Assembly: GCA_020445335.1 (NCBI GenBank)
Contig: JAGRGU010000046.1
Location: 1 to 64,000 of the forward strand
DNA: 64,000 nt
From: Gammaproteobacteria bacterium
GTDB taxonomy: Bacteria; Pseudomonadota; Gammaproteobacteria; Chromatiales; Chromatiaceae
Direction: 5' to 3'
In this document: in pieces, positions 18,156 through 26,945 of the stretch
Position numbering within the stretch: the first letter of the stretch is position 1
Layout: each line of letters starts with the position of its first letter
The notes under the pieces: model-generated
The model's database searches: none
Seen by the model: only the letters and a program-made list of their open reading frames with translations
What the model was told of the DNA's origin: nothing
Position numbers and translations under genes: made by a program

Positions 18156-19322
18156 ATGCGTATTTCATTGTTGGTGTCCGCCCTGGCGGCGCTCTGTCTC
18201 GGCGGCGGTGCAATGGCTGCCGCTCCGGTCAAGATCGGCATGGTGACGACGCTGTCGACCAAGGCCGGTTACCTCGGCGAGGATATTCGCGATGGTTTCA
18301 AACTGGCGATGGATATGGAGAAGGGCAAGCTCGGCGGCGTGCCGGTGGATCTGATCGTCGACGATGACGGGCGCAAGCCGGGCAAGGGGAAGCAGATCGC
18401 CGATCGCCTGATGCAGCGGGAAGGGGTCAAGATCATGACCGGCATTGTCTTCTCCAACGTCGCAATGGCGGTGGTGCCCAAGGTGGTGCGTGAAGAGGTG
18501 ATCTATATCAGCCCCAACGCGGGTCCTTCGCAGCTGGCCGGAAAGGGTTGCCACGAGAACTATTTCAACGTCGCCTGGCAGAACGACAATCTGCATGAGG
18601 CTGTCGGCCAGTACGCCACCGACGCCGGTTTCAAAAATGTCTACATGCTGGCACCCAACTACCCGGCGGGCAAAGACGCACTGGCAGGCTTCAAGCGTTT
18701 CTACAAGGGTGGTGTCGCTGGCGAGGTCTACACCAAGCTGGGCCAGTCGGATTACGCCGCCGAACTGGCAGCGCTGCGCGCGGCCGGACCGGACGGTGTC
18801 TTCTTCTTTCTACCGGGAGGCATGGGCATCAACTTCATAAAACAGTACGCGCAGGCCGGATTGAACCGACAGATCCCGCTGATGGGGCCGGCCTTCTCGT
18901 TCGACGAGCGCTTGCTCAAGGCGGTCGGCGATGCAGCGGTCGGTGTGGTCAACGGCTCGCAGTGGTCGCAGGACCTGGACAACGAGGCCAACCGCACCTT
19001 CGTCGCAGCCTTCCGTGAGGCCTACGGCCGCACCCCGACGCTCTACGCCAGCCAGGGGTACGATGCGGCACGGCTGATCGGTAGTGCGCTGCAAGCGGTG
19101 GGAGGTGATCTCTCAGACCTCGGCGCTTTCCGTGAGGCGCTGAAGCGCGCAGATTTCGTTTCGGTGCGCGGCCCGTTCCGCTTCGGCAGCAATCAGCACC
19201 CGATACAGGATATCTACGTGCGTGAGGTGGTGAAGCTCGAGGCGGGCGGCACCACCAATGAGACGCGCAAGAAGGTCTTCTCCGAGCACCGTGACGCATA
19301 CGCCGCGGAGTGCGCAATGTAG
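18156..19322 (+). CDS. Amino-acid/amide-type ABC transporter, substrate-binding protein
   Basis: A 388-residue periplasmic binding protein of the LivK/HAAT class (Peripla_BP_6). A signal peptide (MRISLLVSALAALCLGGGAMAAAP) precedes VKIGMVTTLSTKAGYLG, the usual first strand, and the family motif FFFLPGGMGINFIKQYAQAGL lies mid-protein. ATG 18156 has AGGGGAG 8-9 bases upstream. It heads a five-gene transport operon with two permeases and two ATPases. Substrate cannot be read; an aromatic or acyl compound is possible because an arylformamidase-like hydrolase ends the operon. It is too short and dissimilar at its ends for a confident urea-binding UrtA call. Confidence 0.85.
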   Translation: MRISLLVSALAALCLGGGAMAAAPVKIGMVTTLSTKAGYLGEDIRDGFKLAMDMEKGKLGGVPVDLIVDDDGRKPGKGKQIADRLMQREGVKIMTGIVFSNVAMAVVPKVVREEVIYISPNAGPSQLAGKGCHENYFNVAWQNDNLHEAVGQYATDAGFKNVYMLAPNYPAGKDALAGFKRFYKGGVAGEVYTKLGQSDYAAELAALRAAGPDGVFFFLPGGMGINFIKQYAQAGLNRQIPLMGPAFSFDERLLKAVGDAAVGVVNGSQWSQDLDNEANRTFVAAFREAYGRTPTLYASQGYDAARLIGSALQAVGGDLSDLGAFREALKRADFVSVRGPFRFGSNQHPIQDIYVREVVKLEAGGTTNETRKKVFSEHRDAYAAECAM

Positions 19323-19369
19323 GATGTGGTCGAAGATGCTCCGGTCGCCCGGGGCATCTTCCGTCGACG

Positions 19370-20284
19370 ATGCTGCTCTTTTTTGAACAACTGCTGAACG
19401 GTTTGCAGCTCGGGGTGATGCTGTTTCTGATGTCGGCCGGACTGACGCTGGTGTTCGGCATCATGCGGGTCATCAACCTGGCACACGGTTCCCTCTATAT
19501 GGTGGGTGCCTATCTCGCAGCTACGGTATCGCTCCATAGCGGCAGTTTTCTGCTCGGCCTGCTTGCTGCGCTGTTGGCATCGGCGCTGGTCGGCCTGCTG
19601 ATGGAGTTGATGGTGCTACGCCGTCTCTATCAGCGCGATCATCTCGATCAGGTGCTCGCCACCTTCGGCCTGATTCTCTTCTTCAATGAAGGGGTGCGCA
19701 TGATCTGGGGGCGGCAGCCGCTCTTCATGGATGTGCCGCAGTGGCTTTCGGGTACCGTCGAGCTGATCCCGGGCGCCCCCTATCCCAGCTACCGGCTGGC
19801 GATCATCCTGGTCGGAGTGTTGGTGGCGCTGTTTCTCTATCTGCTCTTCAACCACACCCGGCTTGGCATGCGCATCCGCGCCGGCGCCAGCAATCGCGAG
19901 ATGATCGCCGCGCTCGGCATCAATATCAAACTCCTCAATACGCTCGTGTTCGCCCTGGGCGCGCTGCTGGCGGGGCTGGCAGGCGCGATGGCGGGACCGA
20001 TTCTGGCGGTCGAGTCGGGCATGGGAGAGAGCATTTTGATCCTCACCTTCGTCGTCATCGTCATCGGCGGTGTCGGTTCGATCCGCGGTGCGCTGGTGGC
20101 GGCGCTGCTGGTGGGCACGGTCGAGACTCTCGGCGGTTATCTGCTGCCGCTGCTGCTGCGGCTCTTTCTGCCGCTGGCCAGCGCCGATGGCGCCGGTGCC
20201 TCACTGGCCTCGATGTCCGTCTATATACTGATGGCCGCGGTGCTGGTGTGGCGGCCACGCGGCCTGTTCCCGGCGCACGACTGA
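19370..20284 (+). CDS. LivH-type ABC permease
   Basis: A 304-residue branched-chain-amino-acid-type permease with eight hydrophobic segments. MLLFFEQLLNGLQLGVMLFLMSAGLTLVFGIMRVINLAHGSLYMVGAY is the family-defining N-terminus (seen at 19370-19510). The ATG at 19370 lies 47 bases after the binding-protein gene and has only a weak ribosome site. It forms the membrane channel together with the LivM-type partner encoded next. Confidence 0.9.
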   Translation: MLLFFEQLLNGLQLGVMLFLMSAGLTLVFGIMRVINLAHGSLYMVGAYLAATVSLHSGSFLLGLLAALLASALVGLLMELMVLRRLYQRDHLDQVLATFGLILFFNEGVRMIWGRQPLFMDVPQWLSGTVELIPGAPYPSYRLAIILVGVLVALFLYLLFNHTRLGMRIRAGASNREMIAALGINIKLLNTLVFALGALLAGLAGAMAGPILAVESGMGESILILTFVVIVIGGVGSIRGALVAALLVGTVETLGGYLLPLLLRLFLPLASADGAGASLASMSVYILMAAVLVWRPRGLFPAHD

Positions 20285-20295
20285 GGGGACGCGCG

Positions 20296-21294
20296 ATGCC
20301 GGGATCCTGCGTCTCTCGTGTGTCACTGGTTGCGGCCTGCTGCGCACTGCTGCTGGCGTTGCTGCCCTGGCTTGCCGACGCGTTTGGCGACCCCTACCTG
20401 GTGACACTCTTCAGCCGTATCCTGATCTATGCACTGGCCGCAGTGAGCCTGGACCTGATCATCGGTTATGGCGGCATGGTCAGCCTCGGGCACGCTGCCT
20501 TCGTCGGCAGTGGCGCCTACGTGGTGGCGATTCTCGCCTTCCATCTGCAGGAGGGGGCGCCGCTGTTCGGCGGGTTTCTCGATATCCAGGCGAACGACCA
20601 GGCGCTGCTGGTGTGGCCGCTGGCGGTGGTGATTTCGGCGCTGCTGGCGGCGCTGATCGGCGCCATCAGCCTGCGCACCCGCGGCATGCAGTTCATTATG
20701 ATCACGCTGGCGTTCGCGCAGATGCTCTACTATCTCTTCGTCTCGCTGGAGGGATACGGCGGCGATGACGGTATCAGTCTCTGGTCGCGCAGCCGGTTGC
20801 CCGGTCTCGATCTCGCCGACAACGTCAACTTCTACTACGTCTGCCTGGCGTCGCTGCTACTGTTCCTATGGCTGATGCGGCGCTTGGTCTACTCCCGTTT
20901 CGGCCGCGTGGTACGCGGCACGCGCGAGAACCAGCCGCGTATGGAGAGCCTCGGTTTTCCGGTCTACCGCTACCAGCTGGCGGCTTTCACCATTGCCGGC
21001 GCGGGCGCCGGTCTGGCCGGGGTGTTGCTCGCCAACCAGAACGAGTTCGTCTCCCCGGGTCTGCTGCACTGGACCCACTCCGGCGAGCTGATCGTCATGG
21101 TGCTGCTCGGCGGCATGGGGACGTTGCTGGGACCTGTATTCGGTGCCGCCGCGCTGTTGCTGATGGAGGAGTTGTTGTCCGCCTATACCGAACACTGGAT
21201 GTTCTTTCTCGGTCCGTTTCTGATCCTGGTGGTGTTGTTCGCCAAGCGCGGTATCTACGGCTGGATCTGTGGCGGAGGAGATGGACATGGATGA
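20296..21294 (+). CDS. LivM-type ABC permease
   Basis: A 332-residue membrane protein with about ten hydrophobic spans. The conserved LDLIIGYGGMVSLGHAAFVGSGAYV and GMGTLLGPVFGAA motifs identify the LivM class. ATG 20296 is preceded by GAGGGG 8 bases away; the longer open frame upstream is only the shadow of the previous gene. Its end overlaps the start of the next ATPase gene by 8 bases, so translation is probably coupled. Confidence 0.9.
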   Translation: MPGSCVSRVSLVAACCALLLALLPWLADAFGDPYLVTLFSRILIYALAAVSLDLIIGYGGMVSLGHAAFVGSGAYVVAILAFHLQEGAPLFGGFLDIQANDQALLVWPLAVVISALLAALIGAISLRTRGMQFIMITLAFAQMLYYLFVSLEGYGGDDGISLWSRSRLPGLDLADNVNFYYVCLASLLLFLWLMRRLVYSRFGRVVRGTRENQPRMESLGFPVYRYQLAAFTIAGAGAGLAGVLLANQNEFVSPGLLHWTHSGELIVMVLLGGMGTLLGPVFGAAALLLMEELLSAYTEHWMFFLGPFLILVVLFAKRGIYGWICGGGDGHG

Positions 21295-22036
21295 GCCGCT
21301 GTTGCGCACGGTCGCGCTGGAGAAGCGCTTTGGTGCGGTGCAGGCGACCAGCGACCTCTCGCTGGAGATCGCTGCCGGAGAAGTGCACGCGCTGATCGGA
21401 CCCAACGGCGCCGGCAAGACCACGGTGATCAAGCAGCTGGCCGGCGAGCTCGCGCCCGACAGCGGGCGAATACTCCTGGCCGGTGAGGATATCACCGCGC
21501 TGCCTGCCAGCCGGCGCGCGCAACTGGGCCTGGCACGATCCTTCCAGATCACCTCGGTGTTCGAGCAGATGAGCGTGCGCGAGAACCTGGCGCTCGCGGT
21601 GCAGGCGCACAAGGGGCACAGTTTTCGGTTCTGGCGGTCGGCGGCGCGCGACAACGCGCTGACCGGACCGACCGAAGCGGCGCTCGAGCGCATTGGCCTG
21701 GAGGCGCGCAGCGAACTGCTCGCCGCCAACCTCTCCTATGGCGAGAAGCGCCAGCTCGAGGTGGGTATGGCGCTGGCCGGTGAGCCACGGCTGCTGCTGC
21801 TGGACGAACCGATGGCCGGCATGGGGCCGGGGGGTACGGTGAAGATGACCGAGCTGATCCAGAGCCTGAAGGGGCGCCTGACGATGCTGTTGATCGAGCA
21901 CGACATGAACGCCGTCTTCTCGCTCGCCGACCGCATCACGGTACTGGTCTATGGCGCTGCGCTGGCCACCGGCACGCCCGACGAGATTCGCGGTAACGCG
22001 GAGGTTCGCCGCGCCTATCTCGGGGAGTCCGAGTGA
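21287..22036 (+). CDS. LivG-type ABC ATPase
   Basis: A 249-residue ATPase with Walker [10 protein letters not shown], signature LSYGEKRQLE, Walker B LLLLDEPMAGMG and the IEHDMNAVFSLADRI switch region that is typical of LivG. Two upstream in-frame ATGs exist; ATG 21287 is chosen because GGAGGAG lies 6 bases before it while it touches the ATG at 21281. It overlaps the preceding permease gene and meets the following LivF gene at the stop codon. Confidence 0.9.
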   Translation: MDEPLLRTVALEKRFGAVQATSDLSLEIAAGEVHALIGPNGAGKTTVIKQLAGELAPDSGRILLAGEDITALPASRRAQLGLARSFQITSVFEQMSVRENLALAVQAHKGHSFRFWRSAARDNALTGPTEAALERIGLEARSELLAANLSYGEKRQLEVGMALAGEPRLLLLDEPMAGMGPGGTVKMTELIQSLKGRLTMLLIEHDMNAVFSLADRITVLVYGAALATGTPDEIRGNAEVRRAYLGESE

Positions 22037-22737
22037 TGCTGCGTCTGGTCGGGGTGGAGGCCCTTTATGGCAGCAGCCAAGCGCTGTTCGGTGTCGATCT
22101 CGAGCTGCGCGGTGGCGAGGTGACGACGTTGCTGGGGCGCAACGGGATGGGTAAGACGACGGTGGTGCGCACCATCATGGGCATACTTCCCCCCGCAGCC
22201 GGCAGCATCCGCTTCGACGGCCGCGAGATCGGTGCGCTGCCGAGCTACGCGGTGGCGCAGCTCGGCATAGGTCTGGTGCCAGAGGGGCGGCAGATATTCC
22301 CCAATCTGACCGTGCAGGAGAACCTGGTGGTCGCCGAGGCCAACCGGGCCGGTTACGCCGAACCCTACGATCTCGAACACGTGCTGTCGATTTTTCCTAA
22401 ACTGCGCGACCGCCTCGTCCACTACGGCAACCAGCTCTCCGGCGGCGAACAGCAGATGCTGGCGGTGGCACGTGCGCTGATGATCAATCCCAGCGTGCTG
22501 ATTCTGGACGAGGCCACCGAAGGTCTGGCACCGCTGATCCGACAGGAGATCTGGCGCGGTCTGGGGATCCTGAAGAGCAAGGGGCTGACGATCCTGGTAA
22601 TCGACAAGAATCTGGATGCGCTGCTGCGCATCGGCGATCATCACCATATCATGGAGAACGGCCGCGTGGTCTGGTCCGGGGAATCGAAGACACTGGCCGC
22701 GGACGAGGCGCTGCAGGCGCGCTATCTGGGTGTATGA
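22036..22737 (+). CDS. LivF-type ABC ATPase
   Basis: A 233-residue ATPase with Walker A GRNGMGKTT, the LivF-specific VPEGRQIFPNLTVQENL segment, signature LSGGEQQM and Walker B LILDEATEGLAP. The GRNGMGKTT P-loop, with Met in place of the usual Val or Ala, is common in LivF. The catalytic switch usually reads VEQ/VEHN; here it is VIDKNLDAL, so the canonical His is absent, as in many LivF proteins. The start overlaps the previous stop (a GTG at 22033 is an alternative). Confidence 0.9.
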   Translation: MLRLVGVEALYGSSQALFGVDLELRGGEVTTLLGRNGMGKTTVVRTIMGILPPAAGSIRFDGREIGALPSYAVAQLGIGLVPEGRQIFPNLTVQENLVVAEANRAGYAEPYDLEHVLSIFPKLRDRLVHYGNQLSGGEQQMLAVARALMINPSVLILDEATEGLAPLIRQEIWRGLGILKSKGLTILVIDKNLDALLRIGDHHHIMENGRVVWSGESKTLAADEALQARYLGV

Positions 22738-22819
22738 GTCGATCCATCCGACGCCAGCGCGCCGTCGTGAACAACCGTAAATAGCCGAATTGCCGACCCC
22801 GCCAGCAGGTTGCCAGCCA

Positions 22820-23680
22820 ATGCAGAAGCCATACCACAACTACACCGCGGCGCAACTCGATGCCCTCTACAGCGCGCGCGCAGCGGTGCCCGAGCATCCG
22901 CAGATATTTCAACGCTGGAGGATGTCGAGCGAGCGCTACCGGAGCAGGGCGGATGCGCTGCTCGAGCTGCGTTACGGCGAGTCGCAGCGGCAGTGTGTCG
23001 ATTTTTTCAGACCCGCCGTCGCCGATCCGCCGCTGCTGATCTTCTTCCATGGCGGTTACTGGCAGGCGATGGCCAGAAGCGACTTCAGCTTTCTCGCGCG
23101 CGGGCTGAACGAGGCCGGAGTCGCGGTGGCGATCCCCGGTTACGACCTCTGCCCGGTGGTGACGCTGGCGCAGATCGTGCAACAGGCGGAGCGCGCCCTT
23201 CGCTGGCTGACGGCGAAGGGGGGTGAACTGGGGGTCGATGCGCAGCGCATTCATCTCGTCGGCCATTCGGCCGGCGGTCAGCTGCTGGCAATGCTGCTGG
23301 CGCAGCGCCGGGGCGACGGGTTCGATTCGGGCGTGATCCGCTCGGCGCTCTCCATCAGCGGAATTTTCGATCTCGAACCGCTGGTATATACGCGGATCAA
23401 CGACGCACTGGGGCTGGATCTGGCCGAGGCGCGTTCGCAATCGCCGCGCTTTCTCGCACCGCAATGCCGACCCCCGCTCCTGCTGGCGGTCGGTGAAGCG
23501 GAGAGCAGCGAGTTTCACCGCCAAAGCCGGTCATTCGGCCAGCGCTGGGCGGAACAGGGGGTCGAGAGCCGTTATCTGGTGCTGGCCGGGTGCAACCACT
23601 TCACTGCGCTGGAGCAGCTGGCCGATCCGGGCAGCGAGTTGTTCCGGCAGGCGTTGCGGGAGTTCTGGCGCCCCGAGTAG
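22820..23680 (+). CDS. Alpha/beta hydrolase, arylformamidase-like
   Basis: A 286-residue cytoplasmic hydrolase. The HGGYWQ oxyanion motif (about residue 76) is characteristic of kynurenine formamidase/Afmid-type enzymes, the nucleophile elbow is GHSAGG (Ser about 149) and the catalytic His is probably in GCNHFTAL near residue 258. No signal peptide is seen. It starts 82 bases after the LivF gene on the same strand and is probably cotranscribed, so it may hydrolyse the imported compound (inference). The ATG at 22820 has AGG about 10 bases upstream and is preferred to TTG 22790. Confidence 0.82.
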   Translation: MQKPYHNYTAAQLDALYSARAAVPEHPQIFQRWRMSSERYRSRADALLELRYGESQRQCVDFFRPAVADPPLLIFFHGGYWQAMARSDFSFLARGLNEAGVAVAIPGYDLCPVVTLAQIVQQAERALRWLTAKGGELGVDAQRIHLVGHSAGGQLLAMLLAQRRGDGFDSGVIRSALSISGIFDLEPLVYTRINDALGLDLAEARSQSPRFLAPQCRPPLLLAVGEAESSEFHRQSRSFGQRWAEQGVESRYLVLAGCNHFTALEQLADPGSELFRQALREFWRPE

Positions 23681-24535
23681 CTAGCCTTGGGGCGACAAGC
23701 GATGCACACCGGGATCGAGGGTCCGGCCGGTCTGTAACCGTTCGGCTGCGGGCAGCACCTCCAGGCTCGGCCAAAGGCCGCTCAGCAATGCGCGGTGATA
23801 GCCACCGGTCAGGCCGGCGCGGACCATCTTCCCTGCCGCAGATTCGGCGTCGTAGTCGAGCCGATGGTGGTTGATGTTGATTGCACCGTCGCCGGTGGTC
23901 TGCAGCAGGCTGTACCAACACTGCCGCCCGCCGTCGTTGGCCGGCATGCCGATGACCCCGGCGTTATGCCAGAGTTTGCCATCGATCCGCCGCGTGAAAG
24001 GGATGCCACAGTGGCCTGCCAGCACCAGATCGGCGTCGATTTCCGCCAGTTCCACGGCAAAGTCGTGGTCTGGCTGGGAGGGGAAGAGAAAACGGTTGAT
24101 CCGTGTCGCGCCGCCATGAATGGCGGCCACACGTACTCCGCCGAAACTGAACTGGAGCCGTCGCGGCAGGGCGCCCATCCAGGCTCTGGTGGCATCGTCG
24201 AAACGACGGCTGGCGTAGTCGAACCACTCCTTGGATAGCAGATCGCAGCTGGTGCCGGCGGAGAACCCGCAACCGCAGTCCGCCGCCCCGTCGGCCAGTG
24301 ACTCCTCGCAGTTGCCCATCACCAGATGCACACCCCAGTCGCGGATCTCGGCCACGGTCTCCTGCGGATCGGCGCAGTAGGCGACCAGATCGCCGGTGCA
24401 GACGCACTGTTGCGCCGGAATGCGCAACCGCTCCGCCTCGCGGCGCAGCGTCCGCGTCGCTTCGAGGTTGGAATAGGGGCCGCCGAAAACCAGCAGCGGA
24501 GCGGGGATTTCGCCCAGCTCGAGCGGTTGCGTCAT
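23681..24535 (-). CDS. Metallophosphoesterase-like protein with altered metal motif
   Basis: A 284-residue calcineurin-fold protein. The usual first motif DxHGN reads GGPYSN (residues 18-23), so the Asp and His metal ligands are missing. Later motifs are partly kept: GDLVAY (about 48), GNCEE in place of GNHE, IHGG, and GHCG in place of GHTH. Cysteines are frequent (GNCEE, DCGCGF, TSCD, GHCG), suggesting a changed metal or a thiol role. The gene is translationally coupled to the symporter gene upstream (4-base overlap). I recall similar relatives with this motif set but no known function. Confidence 0.8.
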   Translation of the reverse strand: MTQPLELGEIPAPLLVFGGPYSNLEATRTLRREAERLRIPAQQCVCTGDLVAYCADPQETVAEIRDWGVHLVMGNCEESLADGAADCGCGFSAGTSCDLLSKEWFDYASRRFDDATRAWMGALPRRLQFSFGGVRVAAIHGGATRINRFLFPSQPDHDFAVELAEIDADLVLAGHCGIPFTRRIDGKLWHNAGVIGMPANDGGRQCWYSLLQTTGDGAININHHRLDYDAESAAGKMVRAGLTGGYHRALLSGLWPSLEVLPAAERLQTGRTLDPGVHRLSPQG

Positions 24536-25914
24536 GCCGTCTCCTCACGCTCGCGCAGACTCTCCCTCAGGGTGCCGAGCGCAAAAGCCGTACAACCGGC
24601 CAGCAGCACGCCGCCGCATAGGATCAGCAGCTTGCCGTATTTGTGCGCCACGCCGAACAAAGGCTCCATCAGCGACAACTGACCACCCGCCTCCAGCATG
24701 TAGATAGTGCCAGCAGCCATGGCGCAGCAGAAGGTGAAGGCGTAAGCCCAGCGTGCCACCCGGCGGCCGCCGATGACGCAGAAGAAGACCACCGGCGCCA
24801 GAAACATCGATGCGGTGCCGCTGACCGCGACCGCGGCGAACAGATCCTTGCTGCCGAGAAACAGGAATATCAGCCCGCCCAGCAGGAACAGCGCCATCGC
24901 AATACGGCCGTTGTTGGGGTTGGGCGCGGCCAGTTTCATGTCGACCACGGTCAGTTTCGAGGCGCTGGAGAAGGTGGAGTCGAGGGTGGAGAGCGCCGAT
25001 ATGACCAGCGCAGCGTTGAACAGCAGCATCGTCGGTTCACCGAACAGCCGCGTGAGCGTCGCCACCAGCGCCTCGCCTTCGGCTTTGAGCAGACCGGCGT
25101 GGACGCCGAGCAGGCCGAAGATCAGGATGCAGATGATCGATATCCAGGCGGCGTGGATGAAGCTGCGCCTGGTGGTCTCACGGTCGGCAAGAAAACCTCG
25201 GTCCATCATCACCGGATCGTGCATCGGGTAGCTCCAGATCTGCATCGCCGCCACCGCCAGCAACACCCAGCCCGGACCTTCGATGTCCGGGCTGGAGCCG
25301 AGCACCGCAGTCAGAGAGAACTGCTCGCCGCTGACGGTCTGCAGCAGCAGCACCAGCAGCACGCCTATCAATACGACGGTCTGGAATACGTCGGTCCGCA
25401 GCGAGGCGCGCAGTCCGCCCATCATCGAGTAGCCCAGCGTCAGAACCGCGACCGCAATCACACCGAGCGTGTAGGCGGAGCTGCCGGCTGCGCCGAACAG
25501 CACCCCGATCACCAACAGGTTGGCGAATACCTCGCTGAGCAGGCGCACCGCGACCACTACGTTATAGGTGCTGGTGCCGAGGCGGCCGAAACGGTCGCGC
25601 AGAAAATCCTGAATGCTGCCGTAACCGTGCTCGAAGCGGATACGGTCGACGATCAGGCCGCCGGTCAGAAAGCTGAGGTAGTAGGCGGCGTAGGCCAGCG
25701 CTCCGGCGACACCGTAGTAGTAGCCGAGAATCGCGGCGTTCATCAGCGAACGGGCAAAGATCCAGGTGGTTACCTGCGAAAGCACCAGCGTCCAGAGCGT
25801 CGGCGGCGCGCCGTTGTCGGCGAAGCCCTTGAAAAAACCTTCCGCGGTCTGGGTGCGGGGGGAGAGCACGAAGCTGATCAACAGCAGTGCCGCGATGAAC
25901 AGCAGCAGATTCAT
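24532..25914 (-). CDS. Sodium/solute symporter (SSF family)
   Basis: A 460-residue integral membrane protein with 12-13 hydrophobic spans and the SSF features: an unwound first-helix region (GFADNGAPPTLWTLVLSQVTTWIF), SIQDFLRDRFGR in an inner loop and the ALSTLDSTFSSASKLTVVD stretch that corresponds to the sodium site in helix 8. It imports an unknown solute with Na+. The start overlaps nothing; its end overlaps the metallophosphoesterase gene by four bases, so the two products probably work together. Confidence 0.88.
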   Translation of the reverse strand: MNLLLFIAALLLISFVLSPRTQTAEGFFKGFADNGAPPTLWTLVLSQVTTWIFARSLMNAAILGYYYGVAGALAYAAYYLSFLTGGLIVDRIRFEHGYGSIQDFLRDRFGRLGTSTYNVVVAVRLLSEVFANLLVIGVLFGAAGSSAYTLGVIAVAVLTLGYSMMGGLRASLRTDVFQTVVLIGVLLVLLLQTVSGEQFSLTAVLGSSPDIEGPGWVLLAVAAMQIWSYPMHDPVMMDRGFLADRETTRRSFIHAAWISIICILIFGLLGVHAGLLKAEGEALVATLTRLFGEPTMLLFNAALVISALSTLDSTFSSASKLTVVDMKLAAPNPNNGRIAMALFLLGGLIFLFLGSKDLFAAVAVSGTASMFLAPVVFFCVIGGRRVARWAYAFTFCCAMAAGTIYMLEAGGQLSLMEPLFGVAHKYGKLLILCGGVLLAGCTAFALGTLRESLREREETA

Positions 25915-26130
25915 ATCGGTTCCTCGGTGTCGTTATTGTTGGCGGCAATCCGGCCGGCAGGTACCCTCCCTTATTCGGGGGGGTACTCGCGGACTCTAAC
26001 CAACGACCGAGCGATGCTCAAATTTGTTTCATCCTCCGGGATCTGCTCTCGCCCGATGGCAACAGCAGTGGCGATGTAATTCGCCCCGTCGCCGGGATGG
26101 CGGGGGCGAGGGGCAAAACGGCGGCGGGTG

Positions 26131-26472
26131 TCAATAATCCTGGCCGATGATGTAACCCAGCAGGCCACCGAAAAGCAGGCCTCCGGCAAACTCTCCGCGG
26201 TCGAAATGGTTATGGTGGCGTTTGTCGCGACGGTAATCCCGCCAGTGCCGAACCTCCTCGCGGTGTTGGCGGCGGTGACCATTCCAGTGGCGCGGACGGT
26301 AGCTTTCGAAACGCTGTCGATGGTGCGTCCGCAGTGCGATCGGCCGGTCGGCCGTAACCATGACTCTTGTTTGGGCGTGGCCGGGTCCAGCCAGGGTGAC
26401 GCCGGGCGCGGCGGCACTTAGCGCGAACAGCGAACCGAGCGTAACGGCCAGCAGCGAATTTCTCTTCAACAT
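26131..26472 (-). CDS. Secreted His/Arg-rich protein with glycine-rich C-terminus
   Basis: A 113-residue protein with a signal peptide (LLAVTLGSLFALSAAAPGVTLA). The mature part is rich in His, Arg and aromatic residues (HHRQRFESYRPRHW, DYRRDKRHHNHF), then ends in EFAGGLLFGGLLGYIIGQDY, a short glycine-zipper-like hydrophobic tail. It could bind metal or nucleic acid/polyanions at the outer membrane. A perfect AAGGAGG ribosome site precedes ATG 26472. It is monocistronic. The family resembles small periplasmic glycine-zipper proteins, but I cannot name it. Confidence 0.75.
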   Translation of the reverse strand: MLKRNSLLAVTLGSLFALSAAAPGVTLAGPGHAQTRVMVTADRPIALRTHHRQRFESYRPRHWNGHRRQHREEVRHWRDYRRDKRHHNHFDRGEFAGGLLFGGLLGYIIGQDY

Positions 26473-26579
26473 GACGTGTCGCCTCCTTTGATTGGAACTG
26501 GGAGACAGATTAGCCGCTCGATACTGAACGACGGCTTAACGCAGGCGTTACAATCACTTTTTCTGTTGCCGGTGTGGCC

Positions 26580-26942
26580 ATGAAAATACTGTTCCTGATG
26601 ATACTGTTGACGCGCAACGGCGCCGGCGACCTGAATGCCGCGTTCGTCAGTACGGGCGACATCGGCGAGTGCCAGCTGCGCATGCTGGCGGTCAGAGGTA
26701 TTTTTCACAGTGCCGGGGTCGAGGTGGTGGAGGGGCGGTGTGTCGCGAGTGGGCTGCGTTTCAGCGAGTTCGAGCATGCGCGTTCGTCGCGACAGGCGCG
26801 GCATTTCTACCTGCTCAGATTCGAGCCCGGGCTGGAGGTGCTGGAACAGCCGGAGTGGCGCAGCTGCCATTTGAATGCGCGCAACGATGACAGCCCTGGT
26901 CTGCGCTACTGTGCCAGCTCGGTGCAGCGGCTGTTGCGGTGA
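26580..26942 (+). CDS. Small exported protein of unknown function
   Basis: A 120-residue frame beginning MKILFLMILLTRNGAGDLNAAF, a possible but weak signal peptide. Four cysteines (GECQL, GRCVA, RSCHL, RYCAS) could form two disulfides, which fits export and the thioredoxin-like gene that starts 4 bases after it. No family is recognised. The GTG at 26574 is an alternative start. Composition and the tight coupling to the next gene support a real gene. Confidence 0.62.
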   Translation: MKILFLMILLTRNGAGDLNAAFVSTGDIGECQLRMLAVRGIFHSAGVEVVEGRCVASGLRFSEFEHARSSRQARHFYLLRFEPGLEVLEQPEWRSCHLNARNDDSPGLRYCASSVQRLLR

Positions 26943-26945
26943 CGC

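Noticed and set aside
18156..22737. Urea transporter (urtABCDE) identity
   Set aside because: Nitrogen genes nearby make it tempting, but the binding protein and ATPases lack features I could assign to Urt; the general amino-acid/amide class is all that is supported.
24643..26079. 478-codon plus-strand frame opposite the symporter
   Set aside because: Composition rich in Gln/His/Arg without any domain, and fully antisense to a clear membrane transporter.
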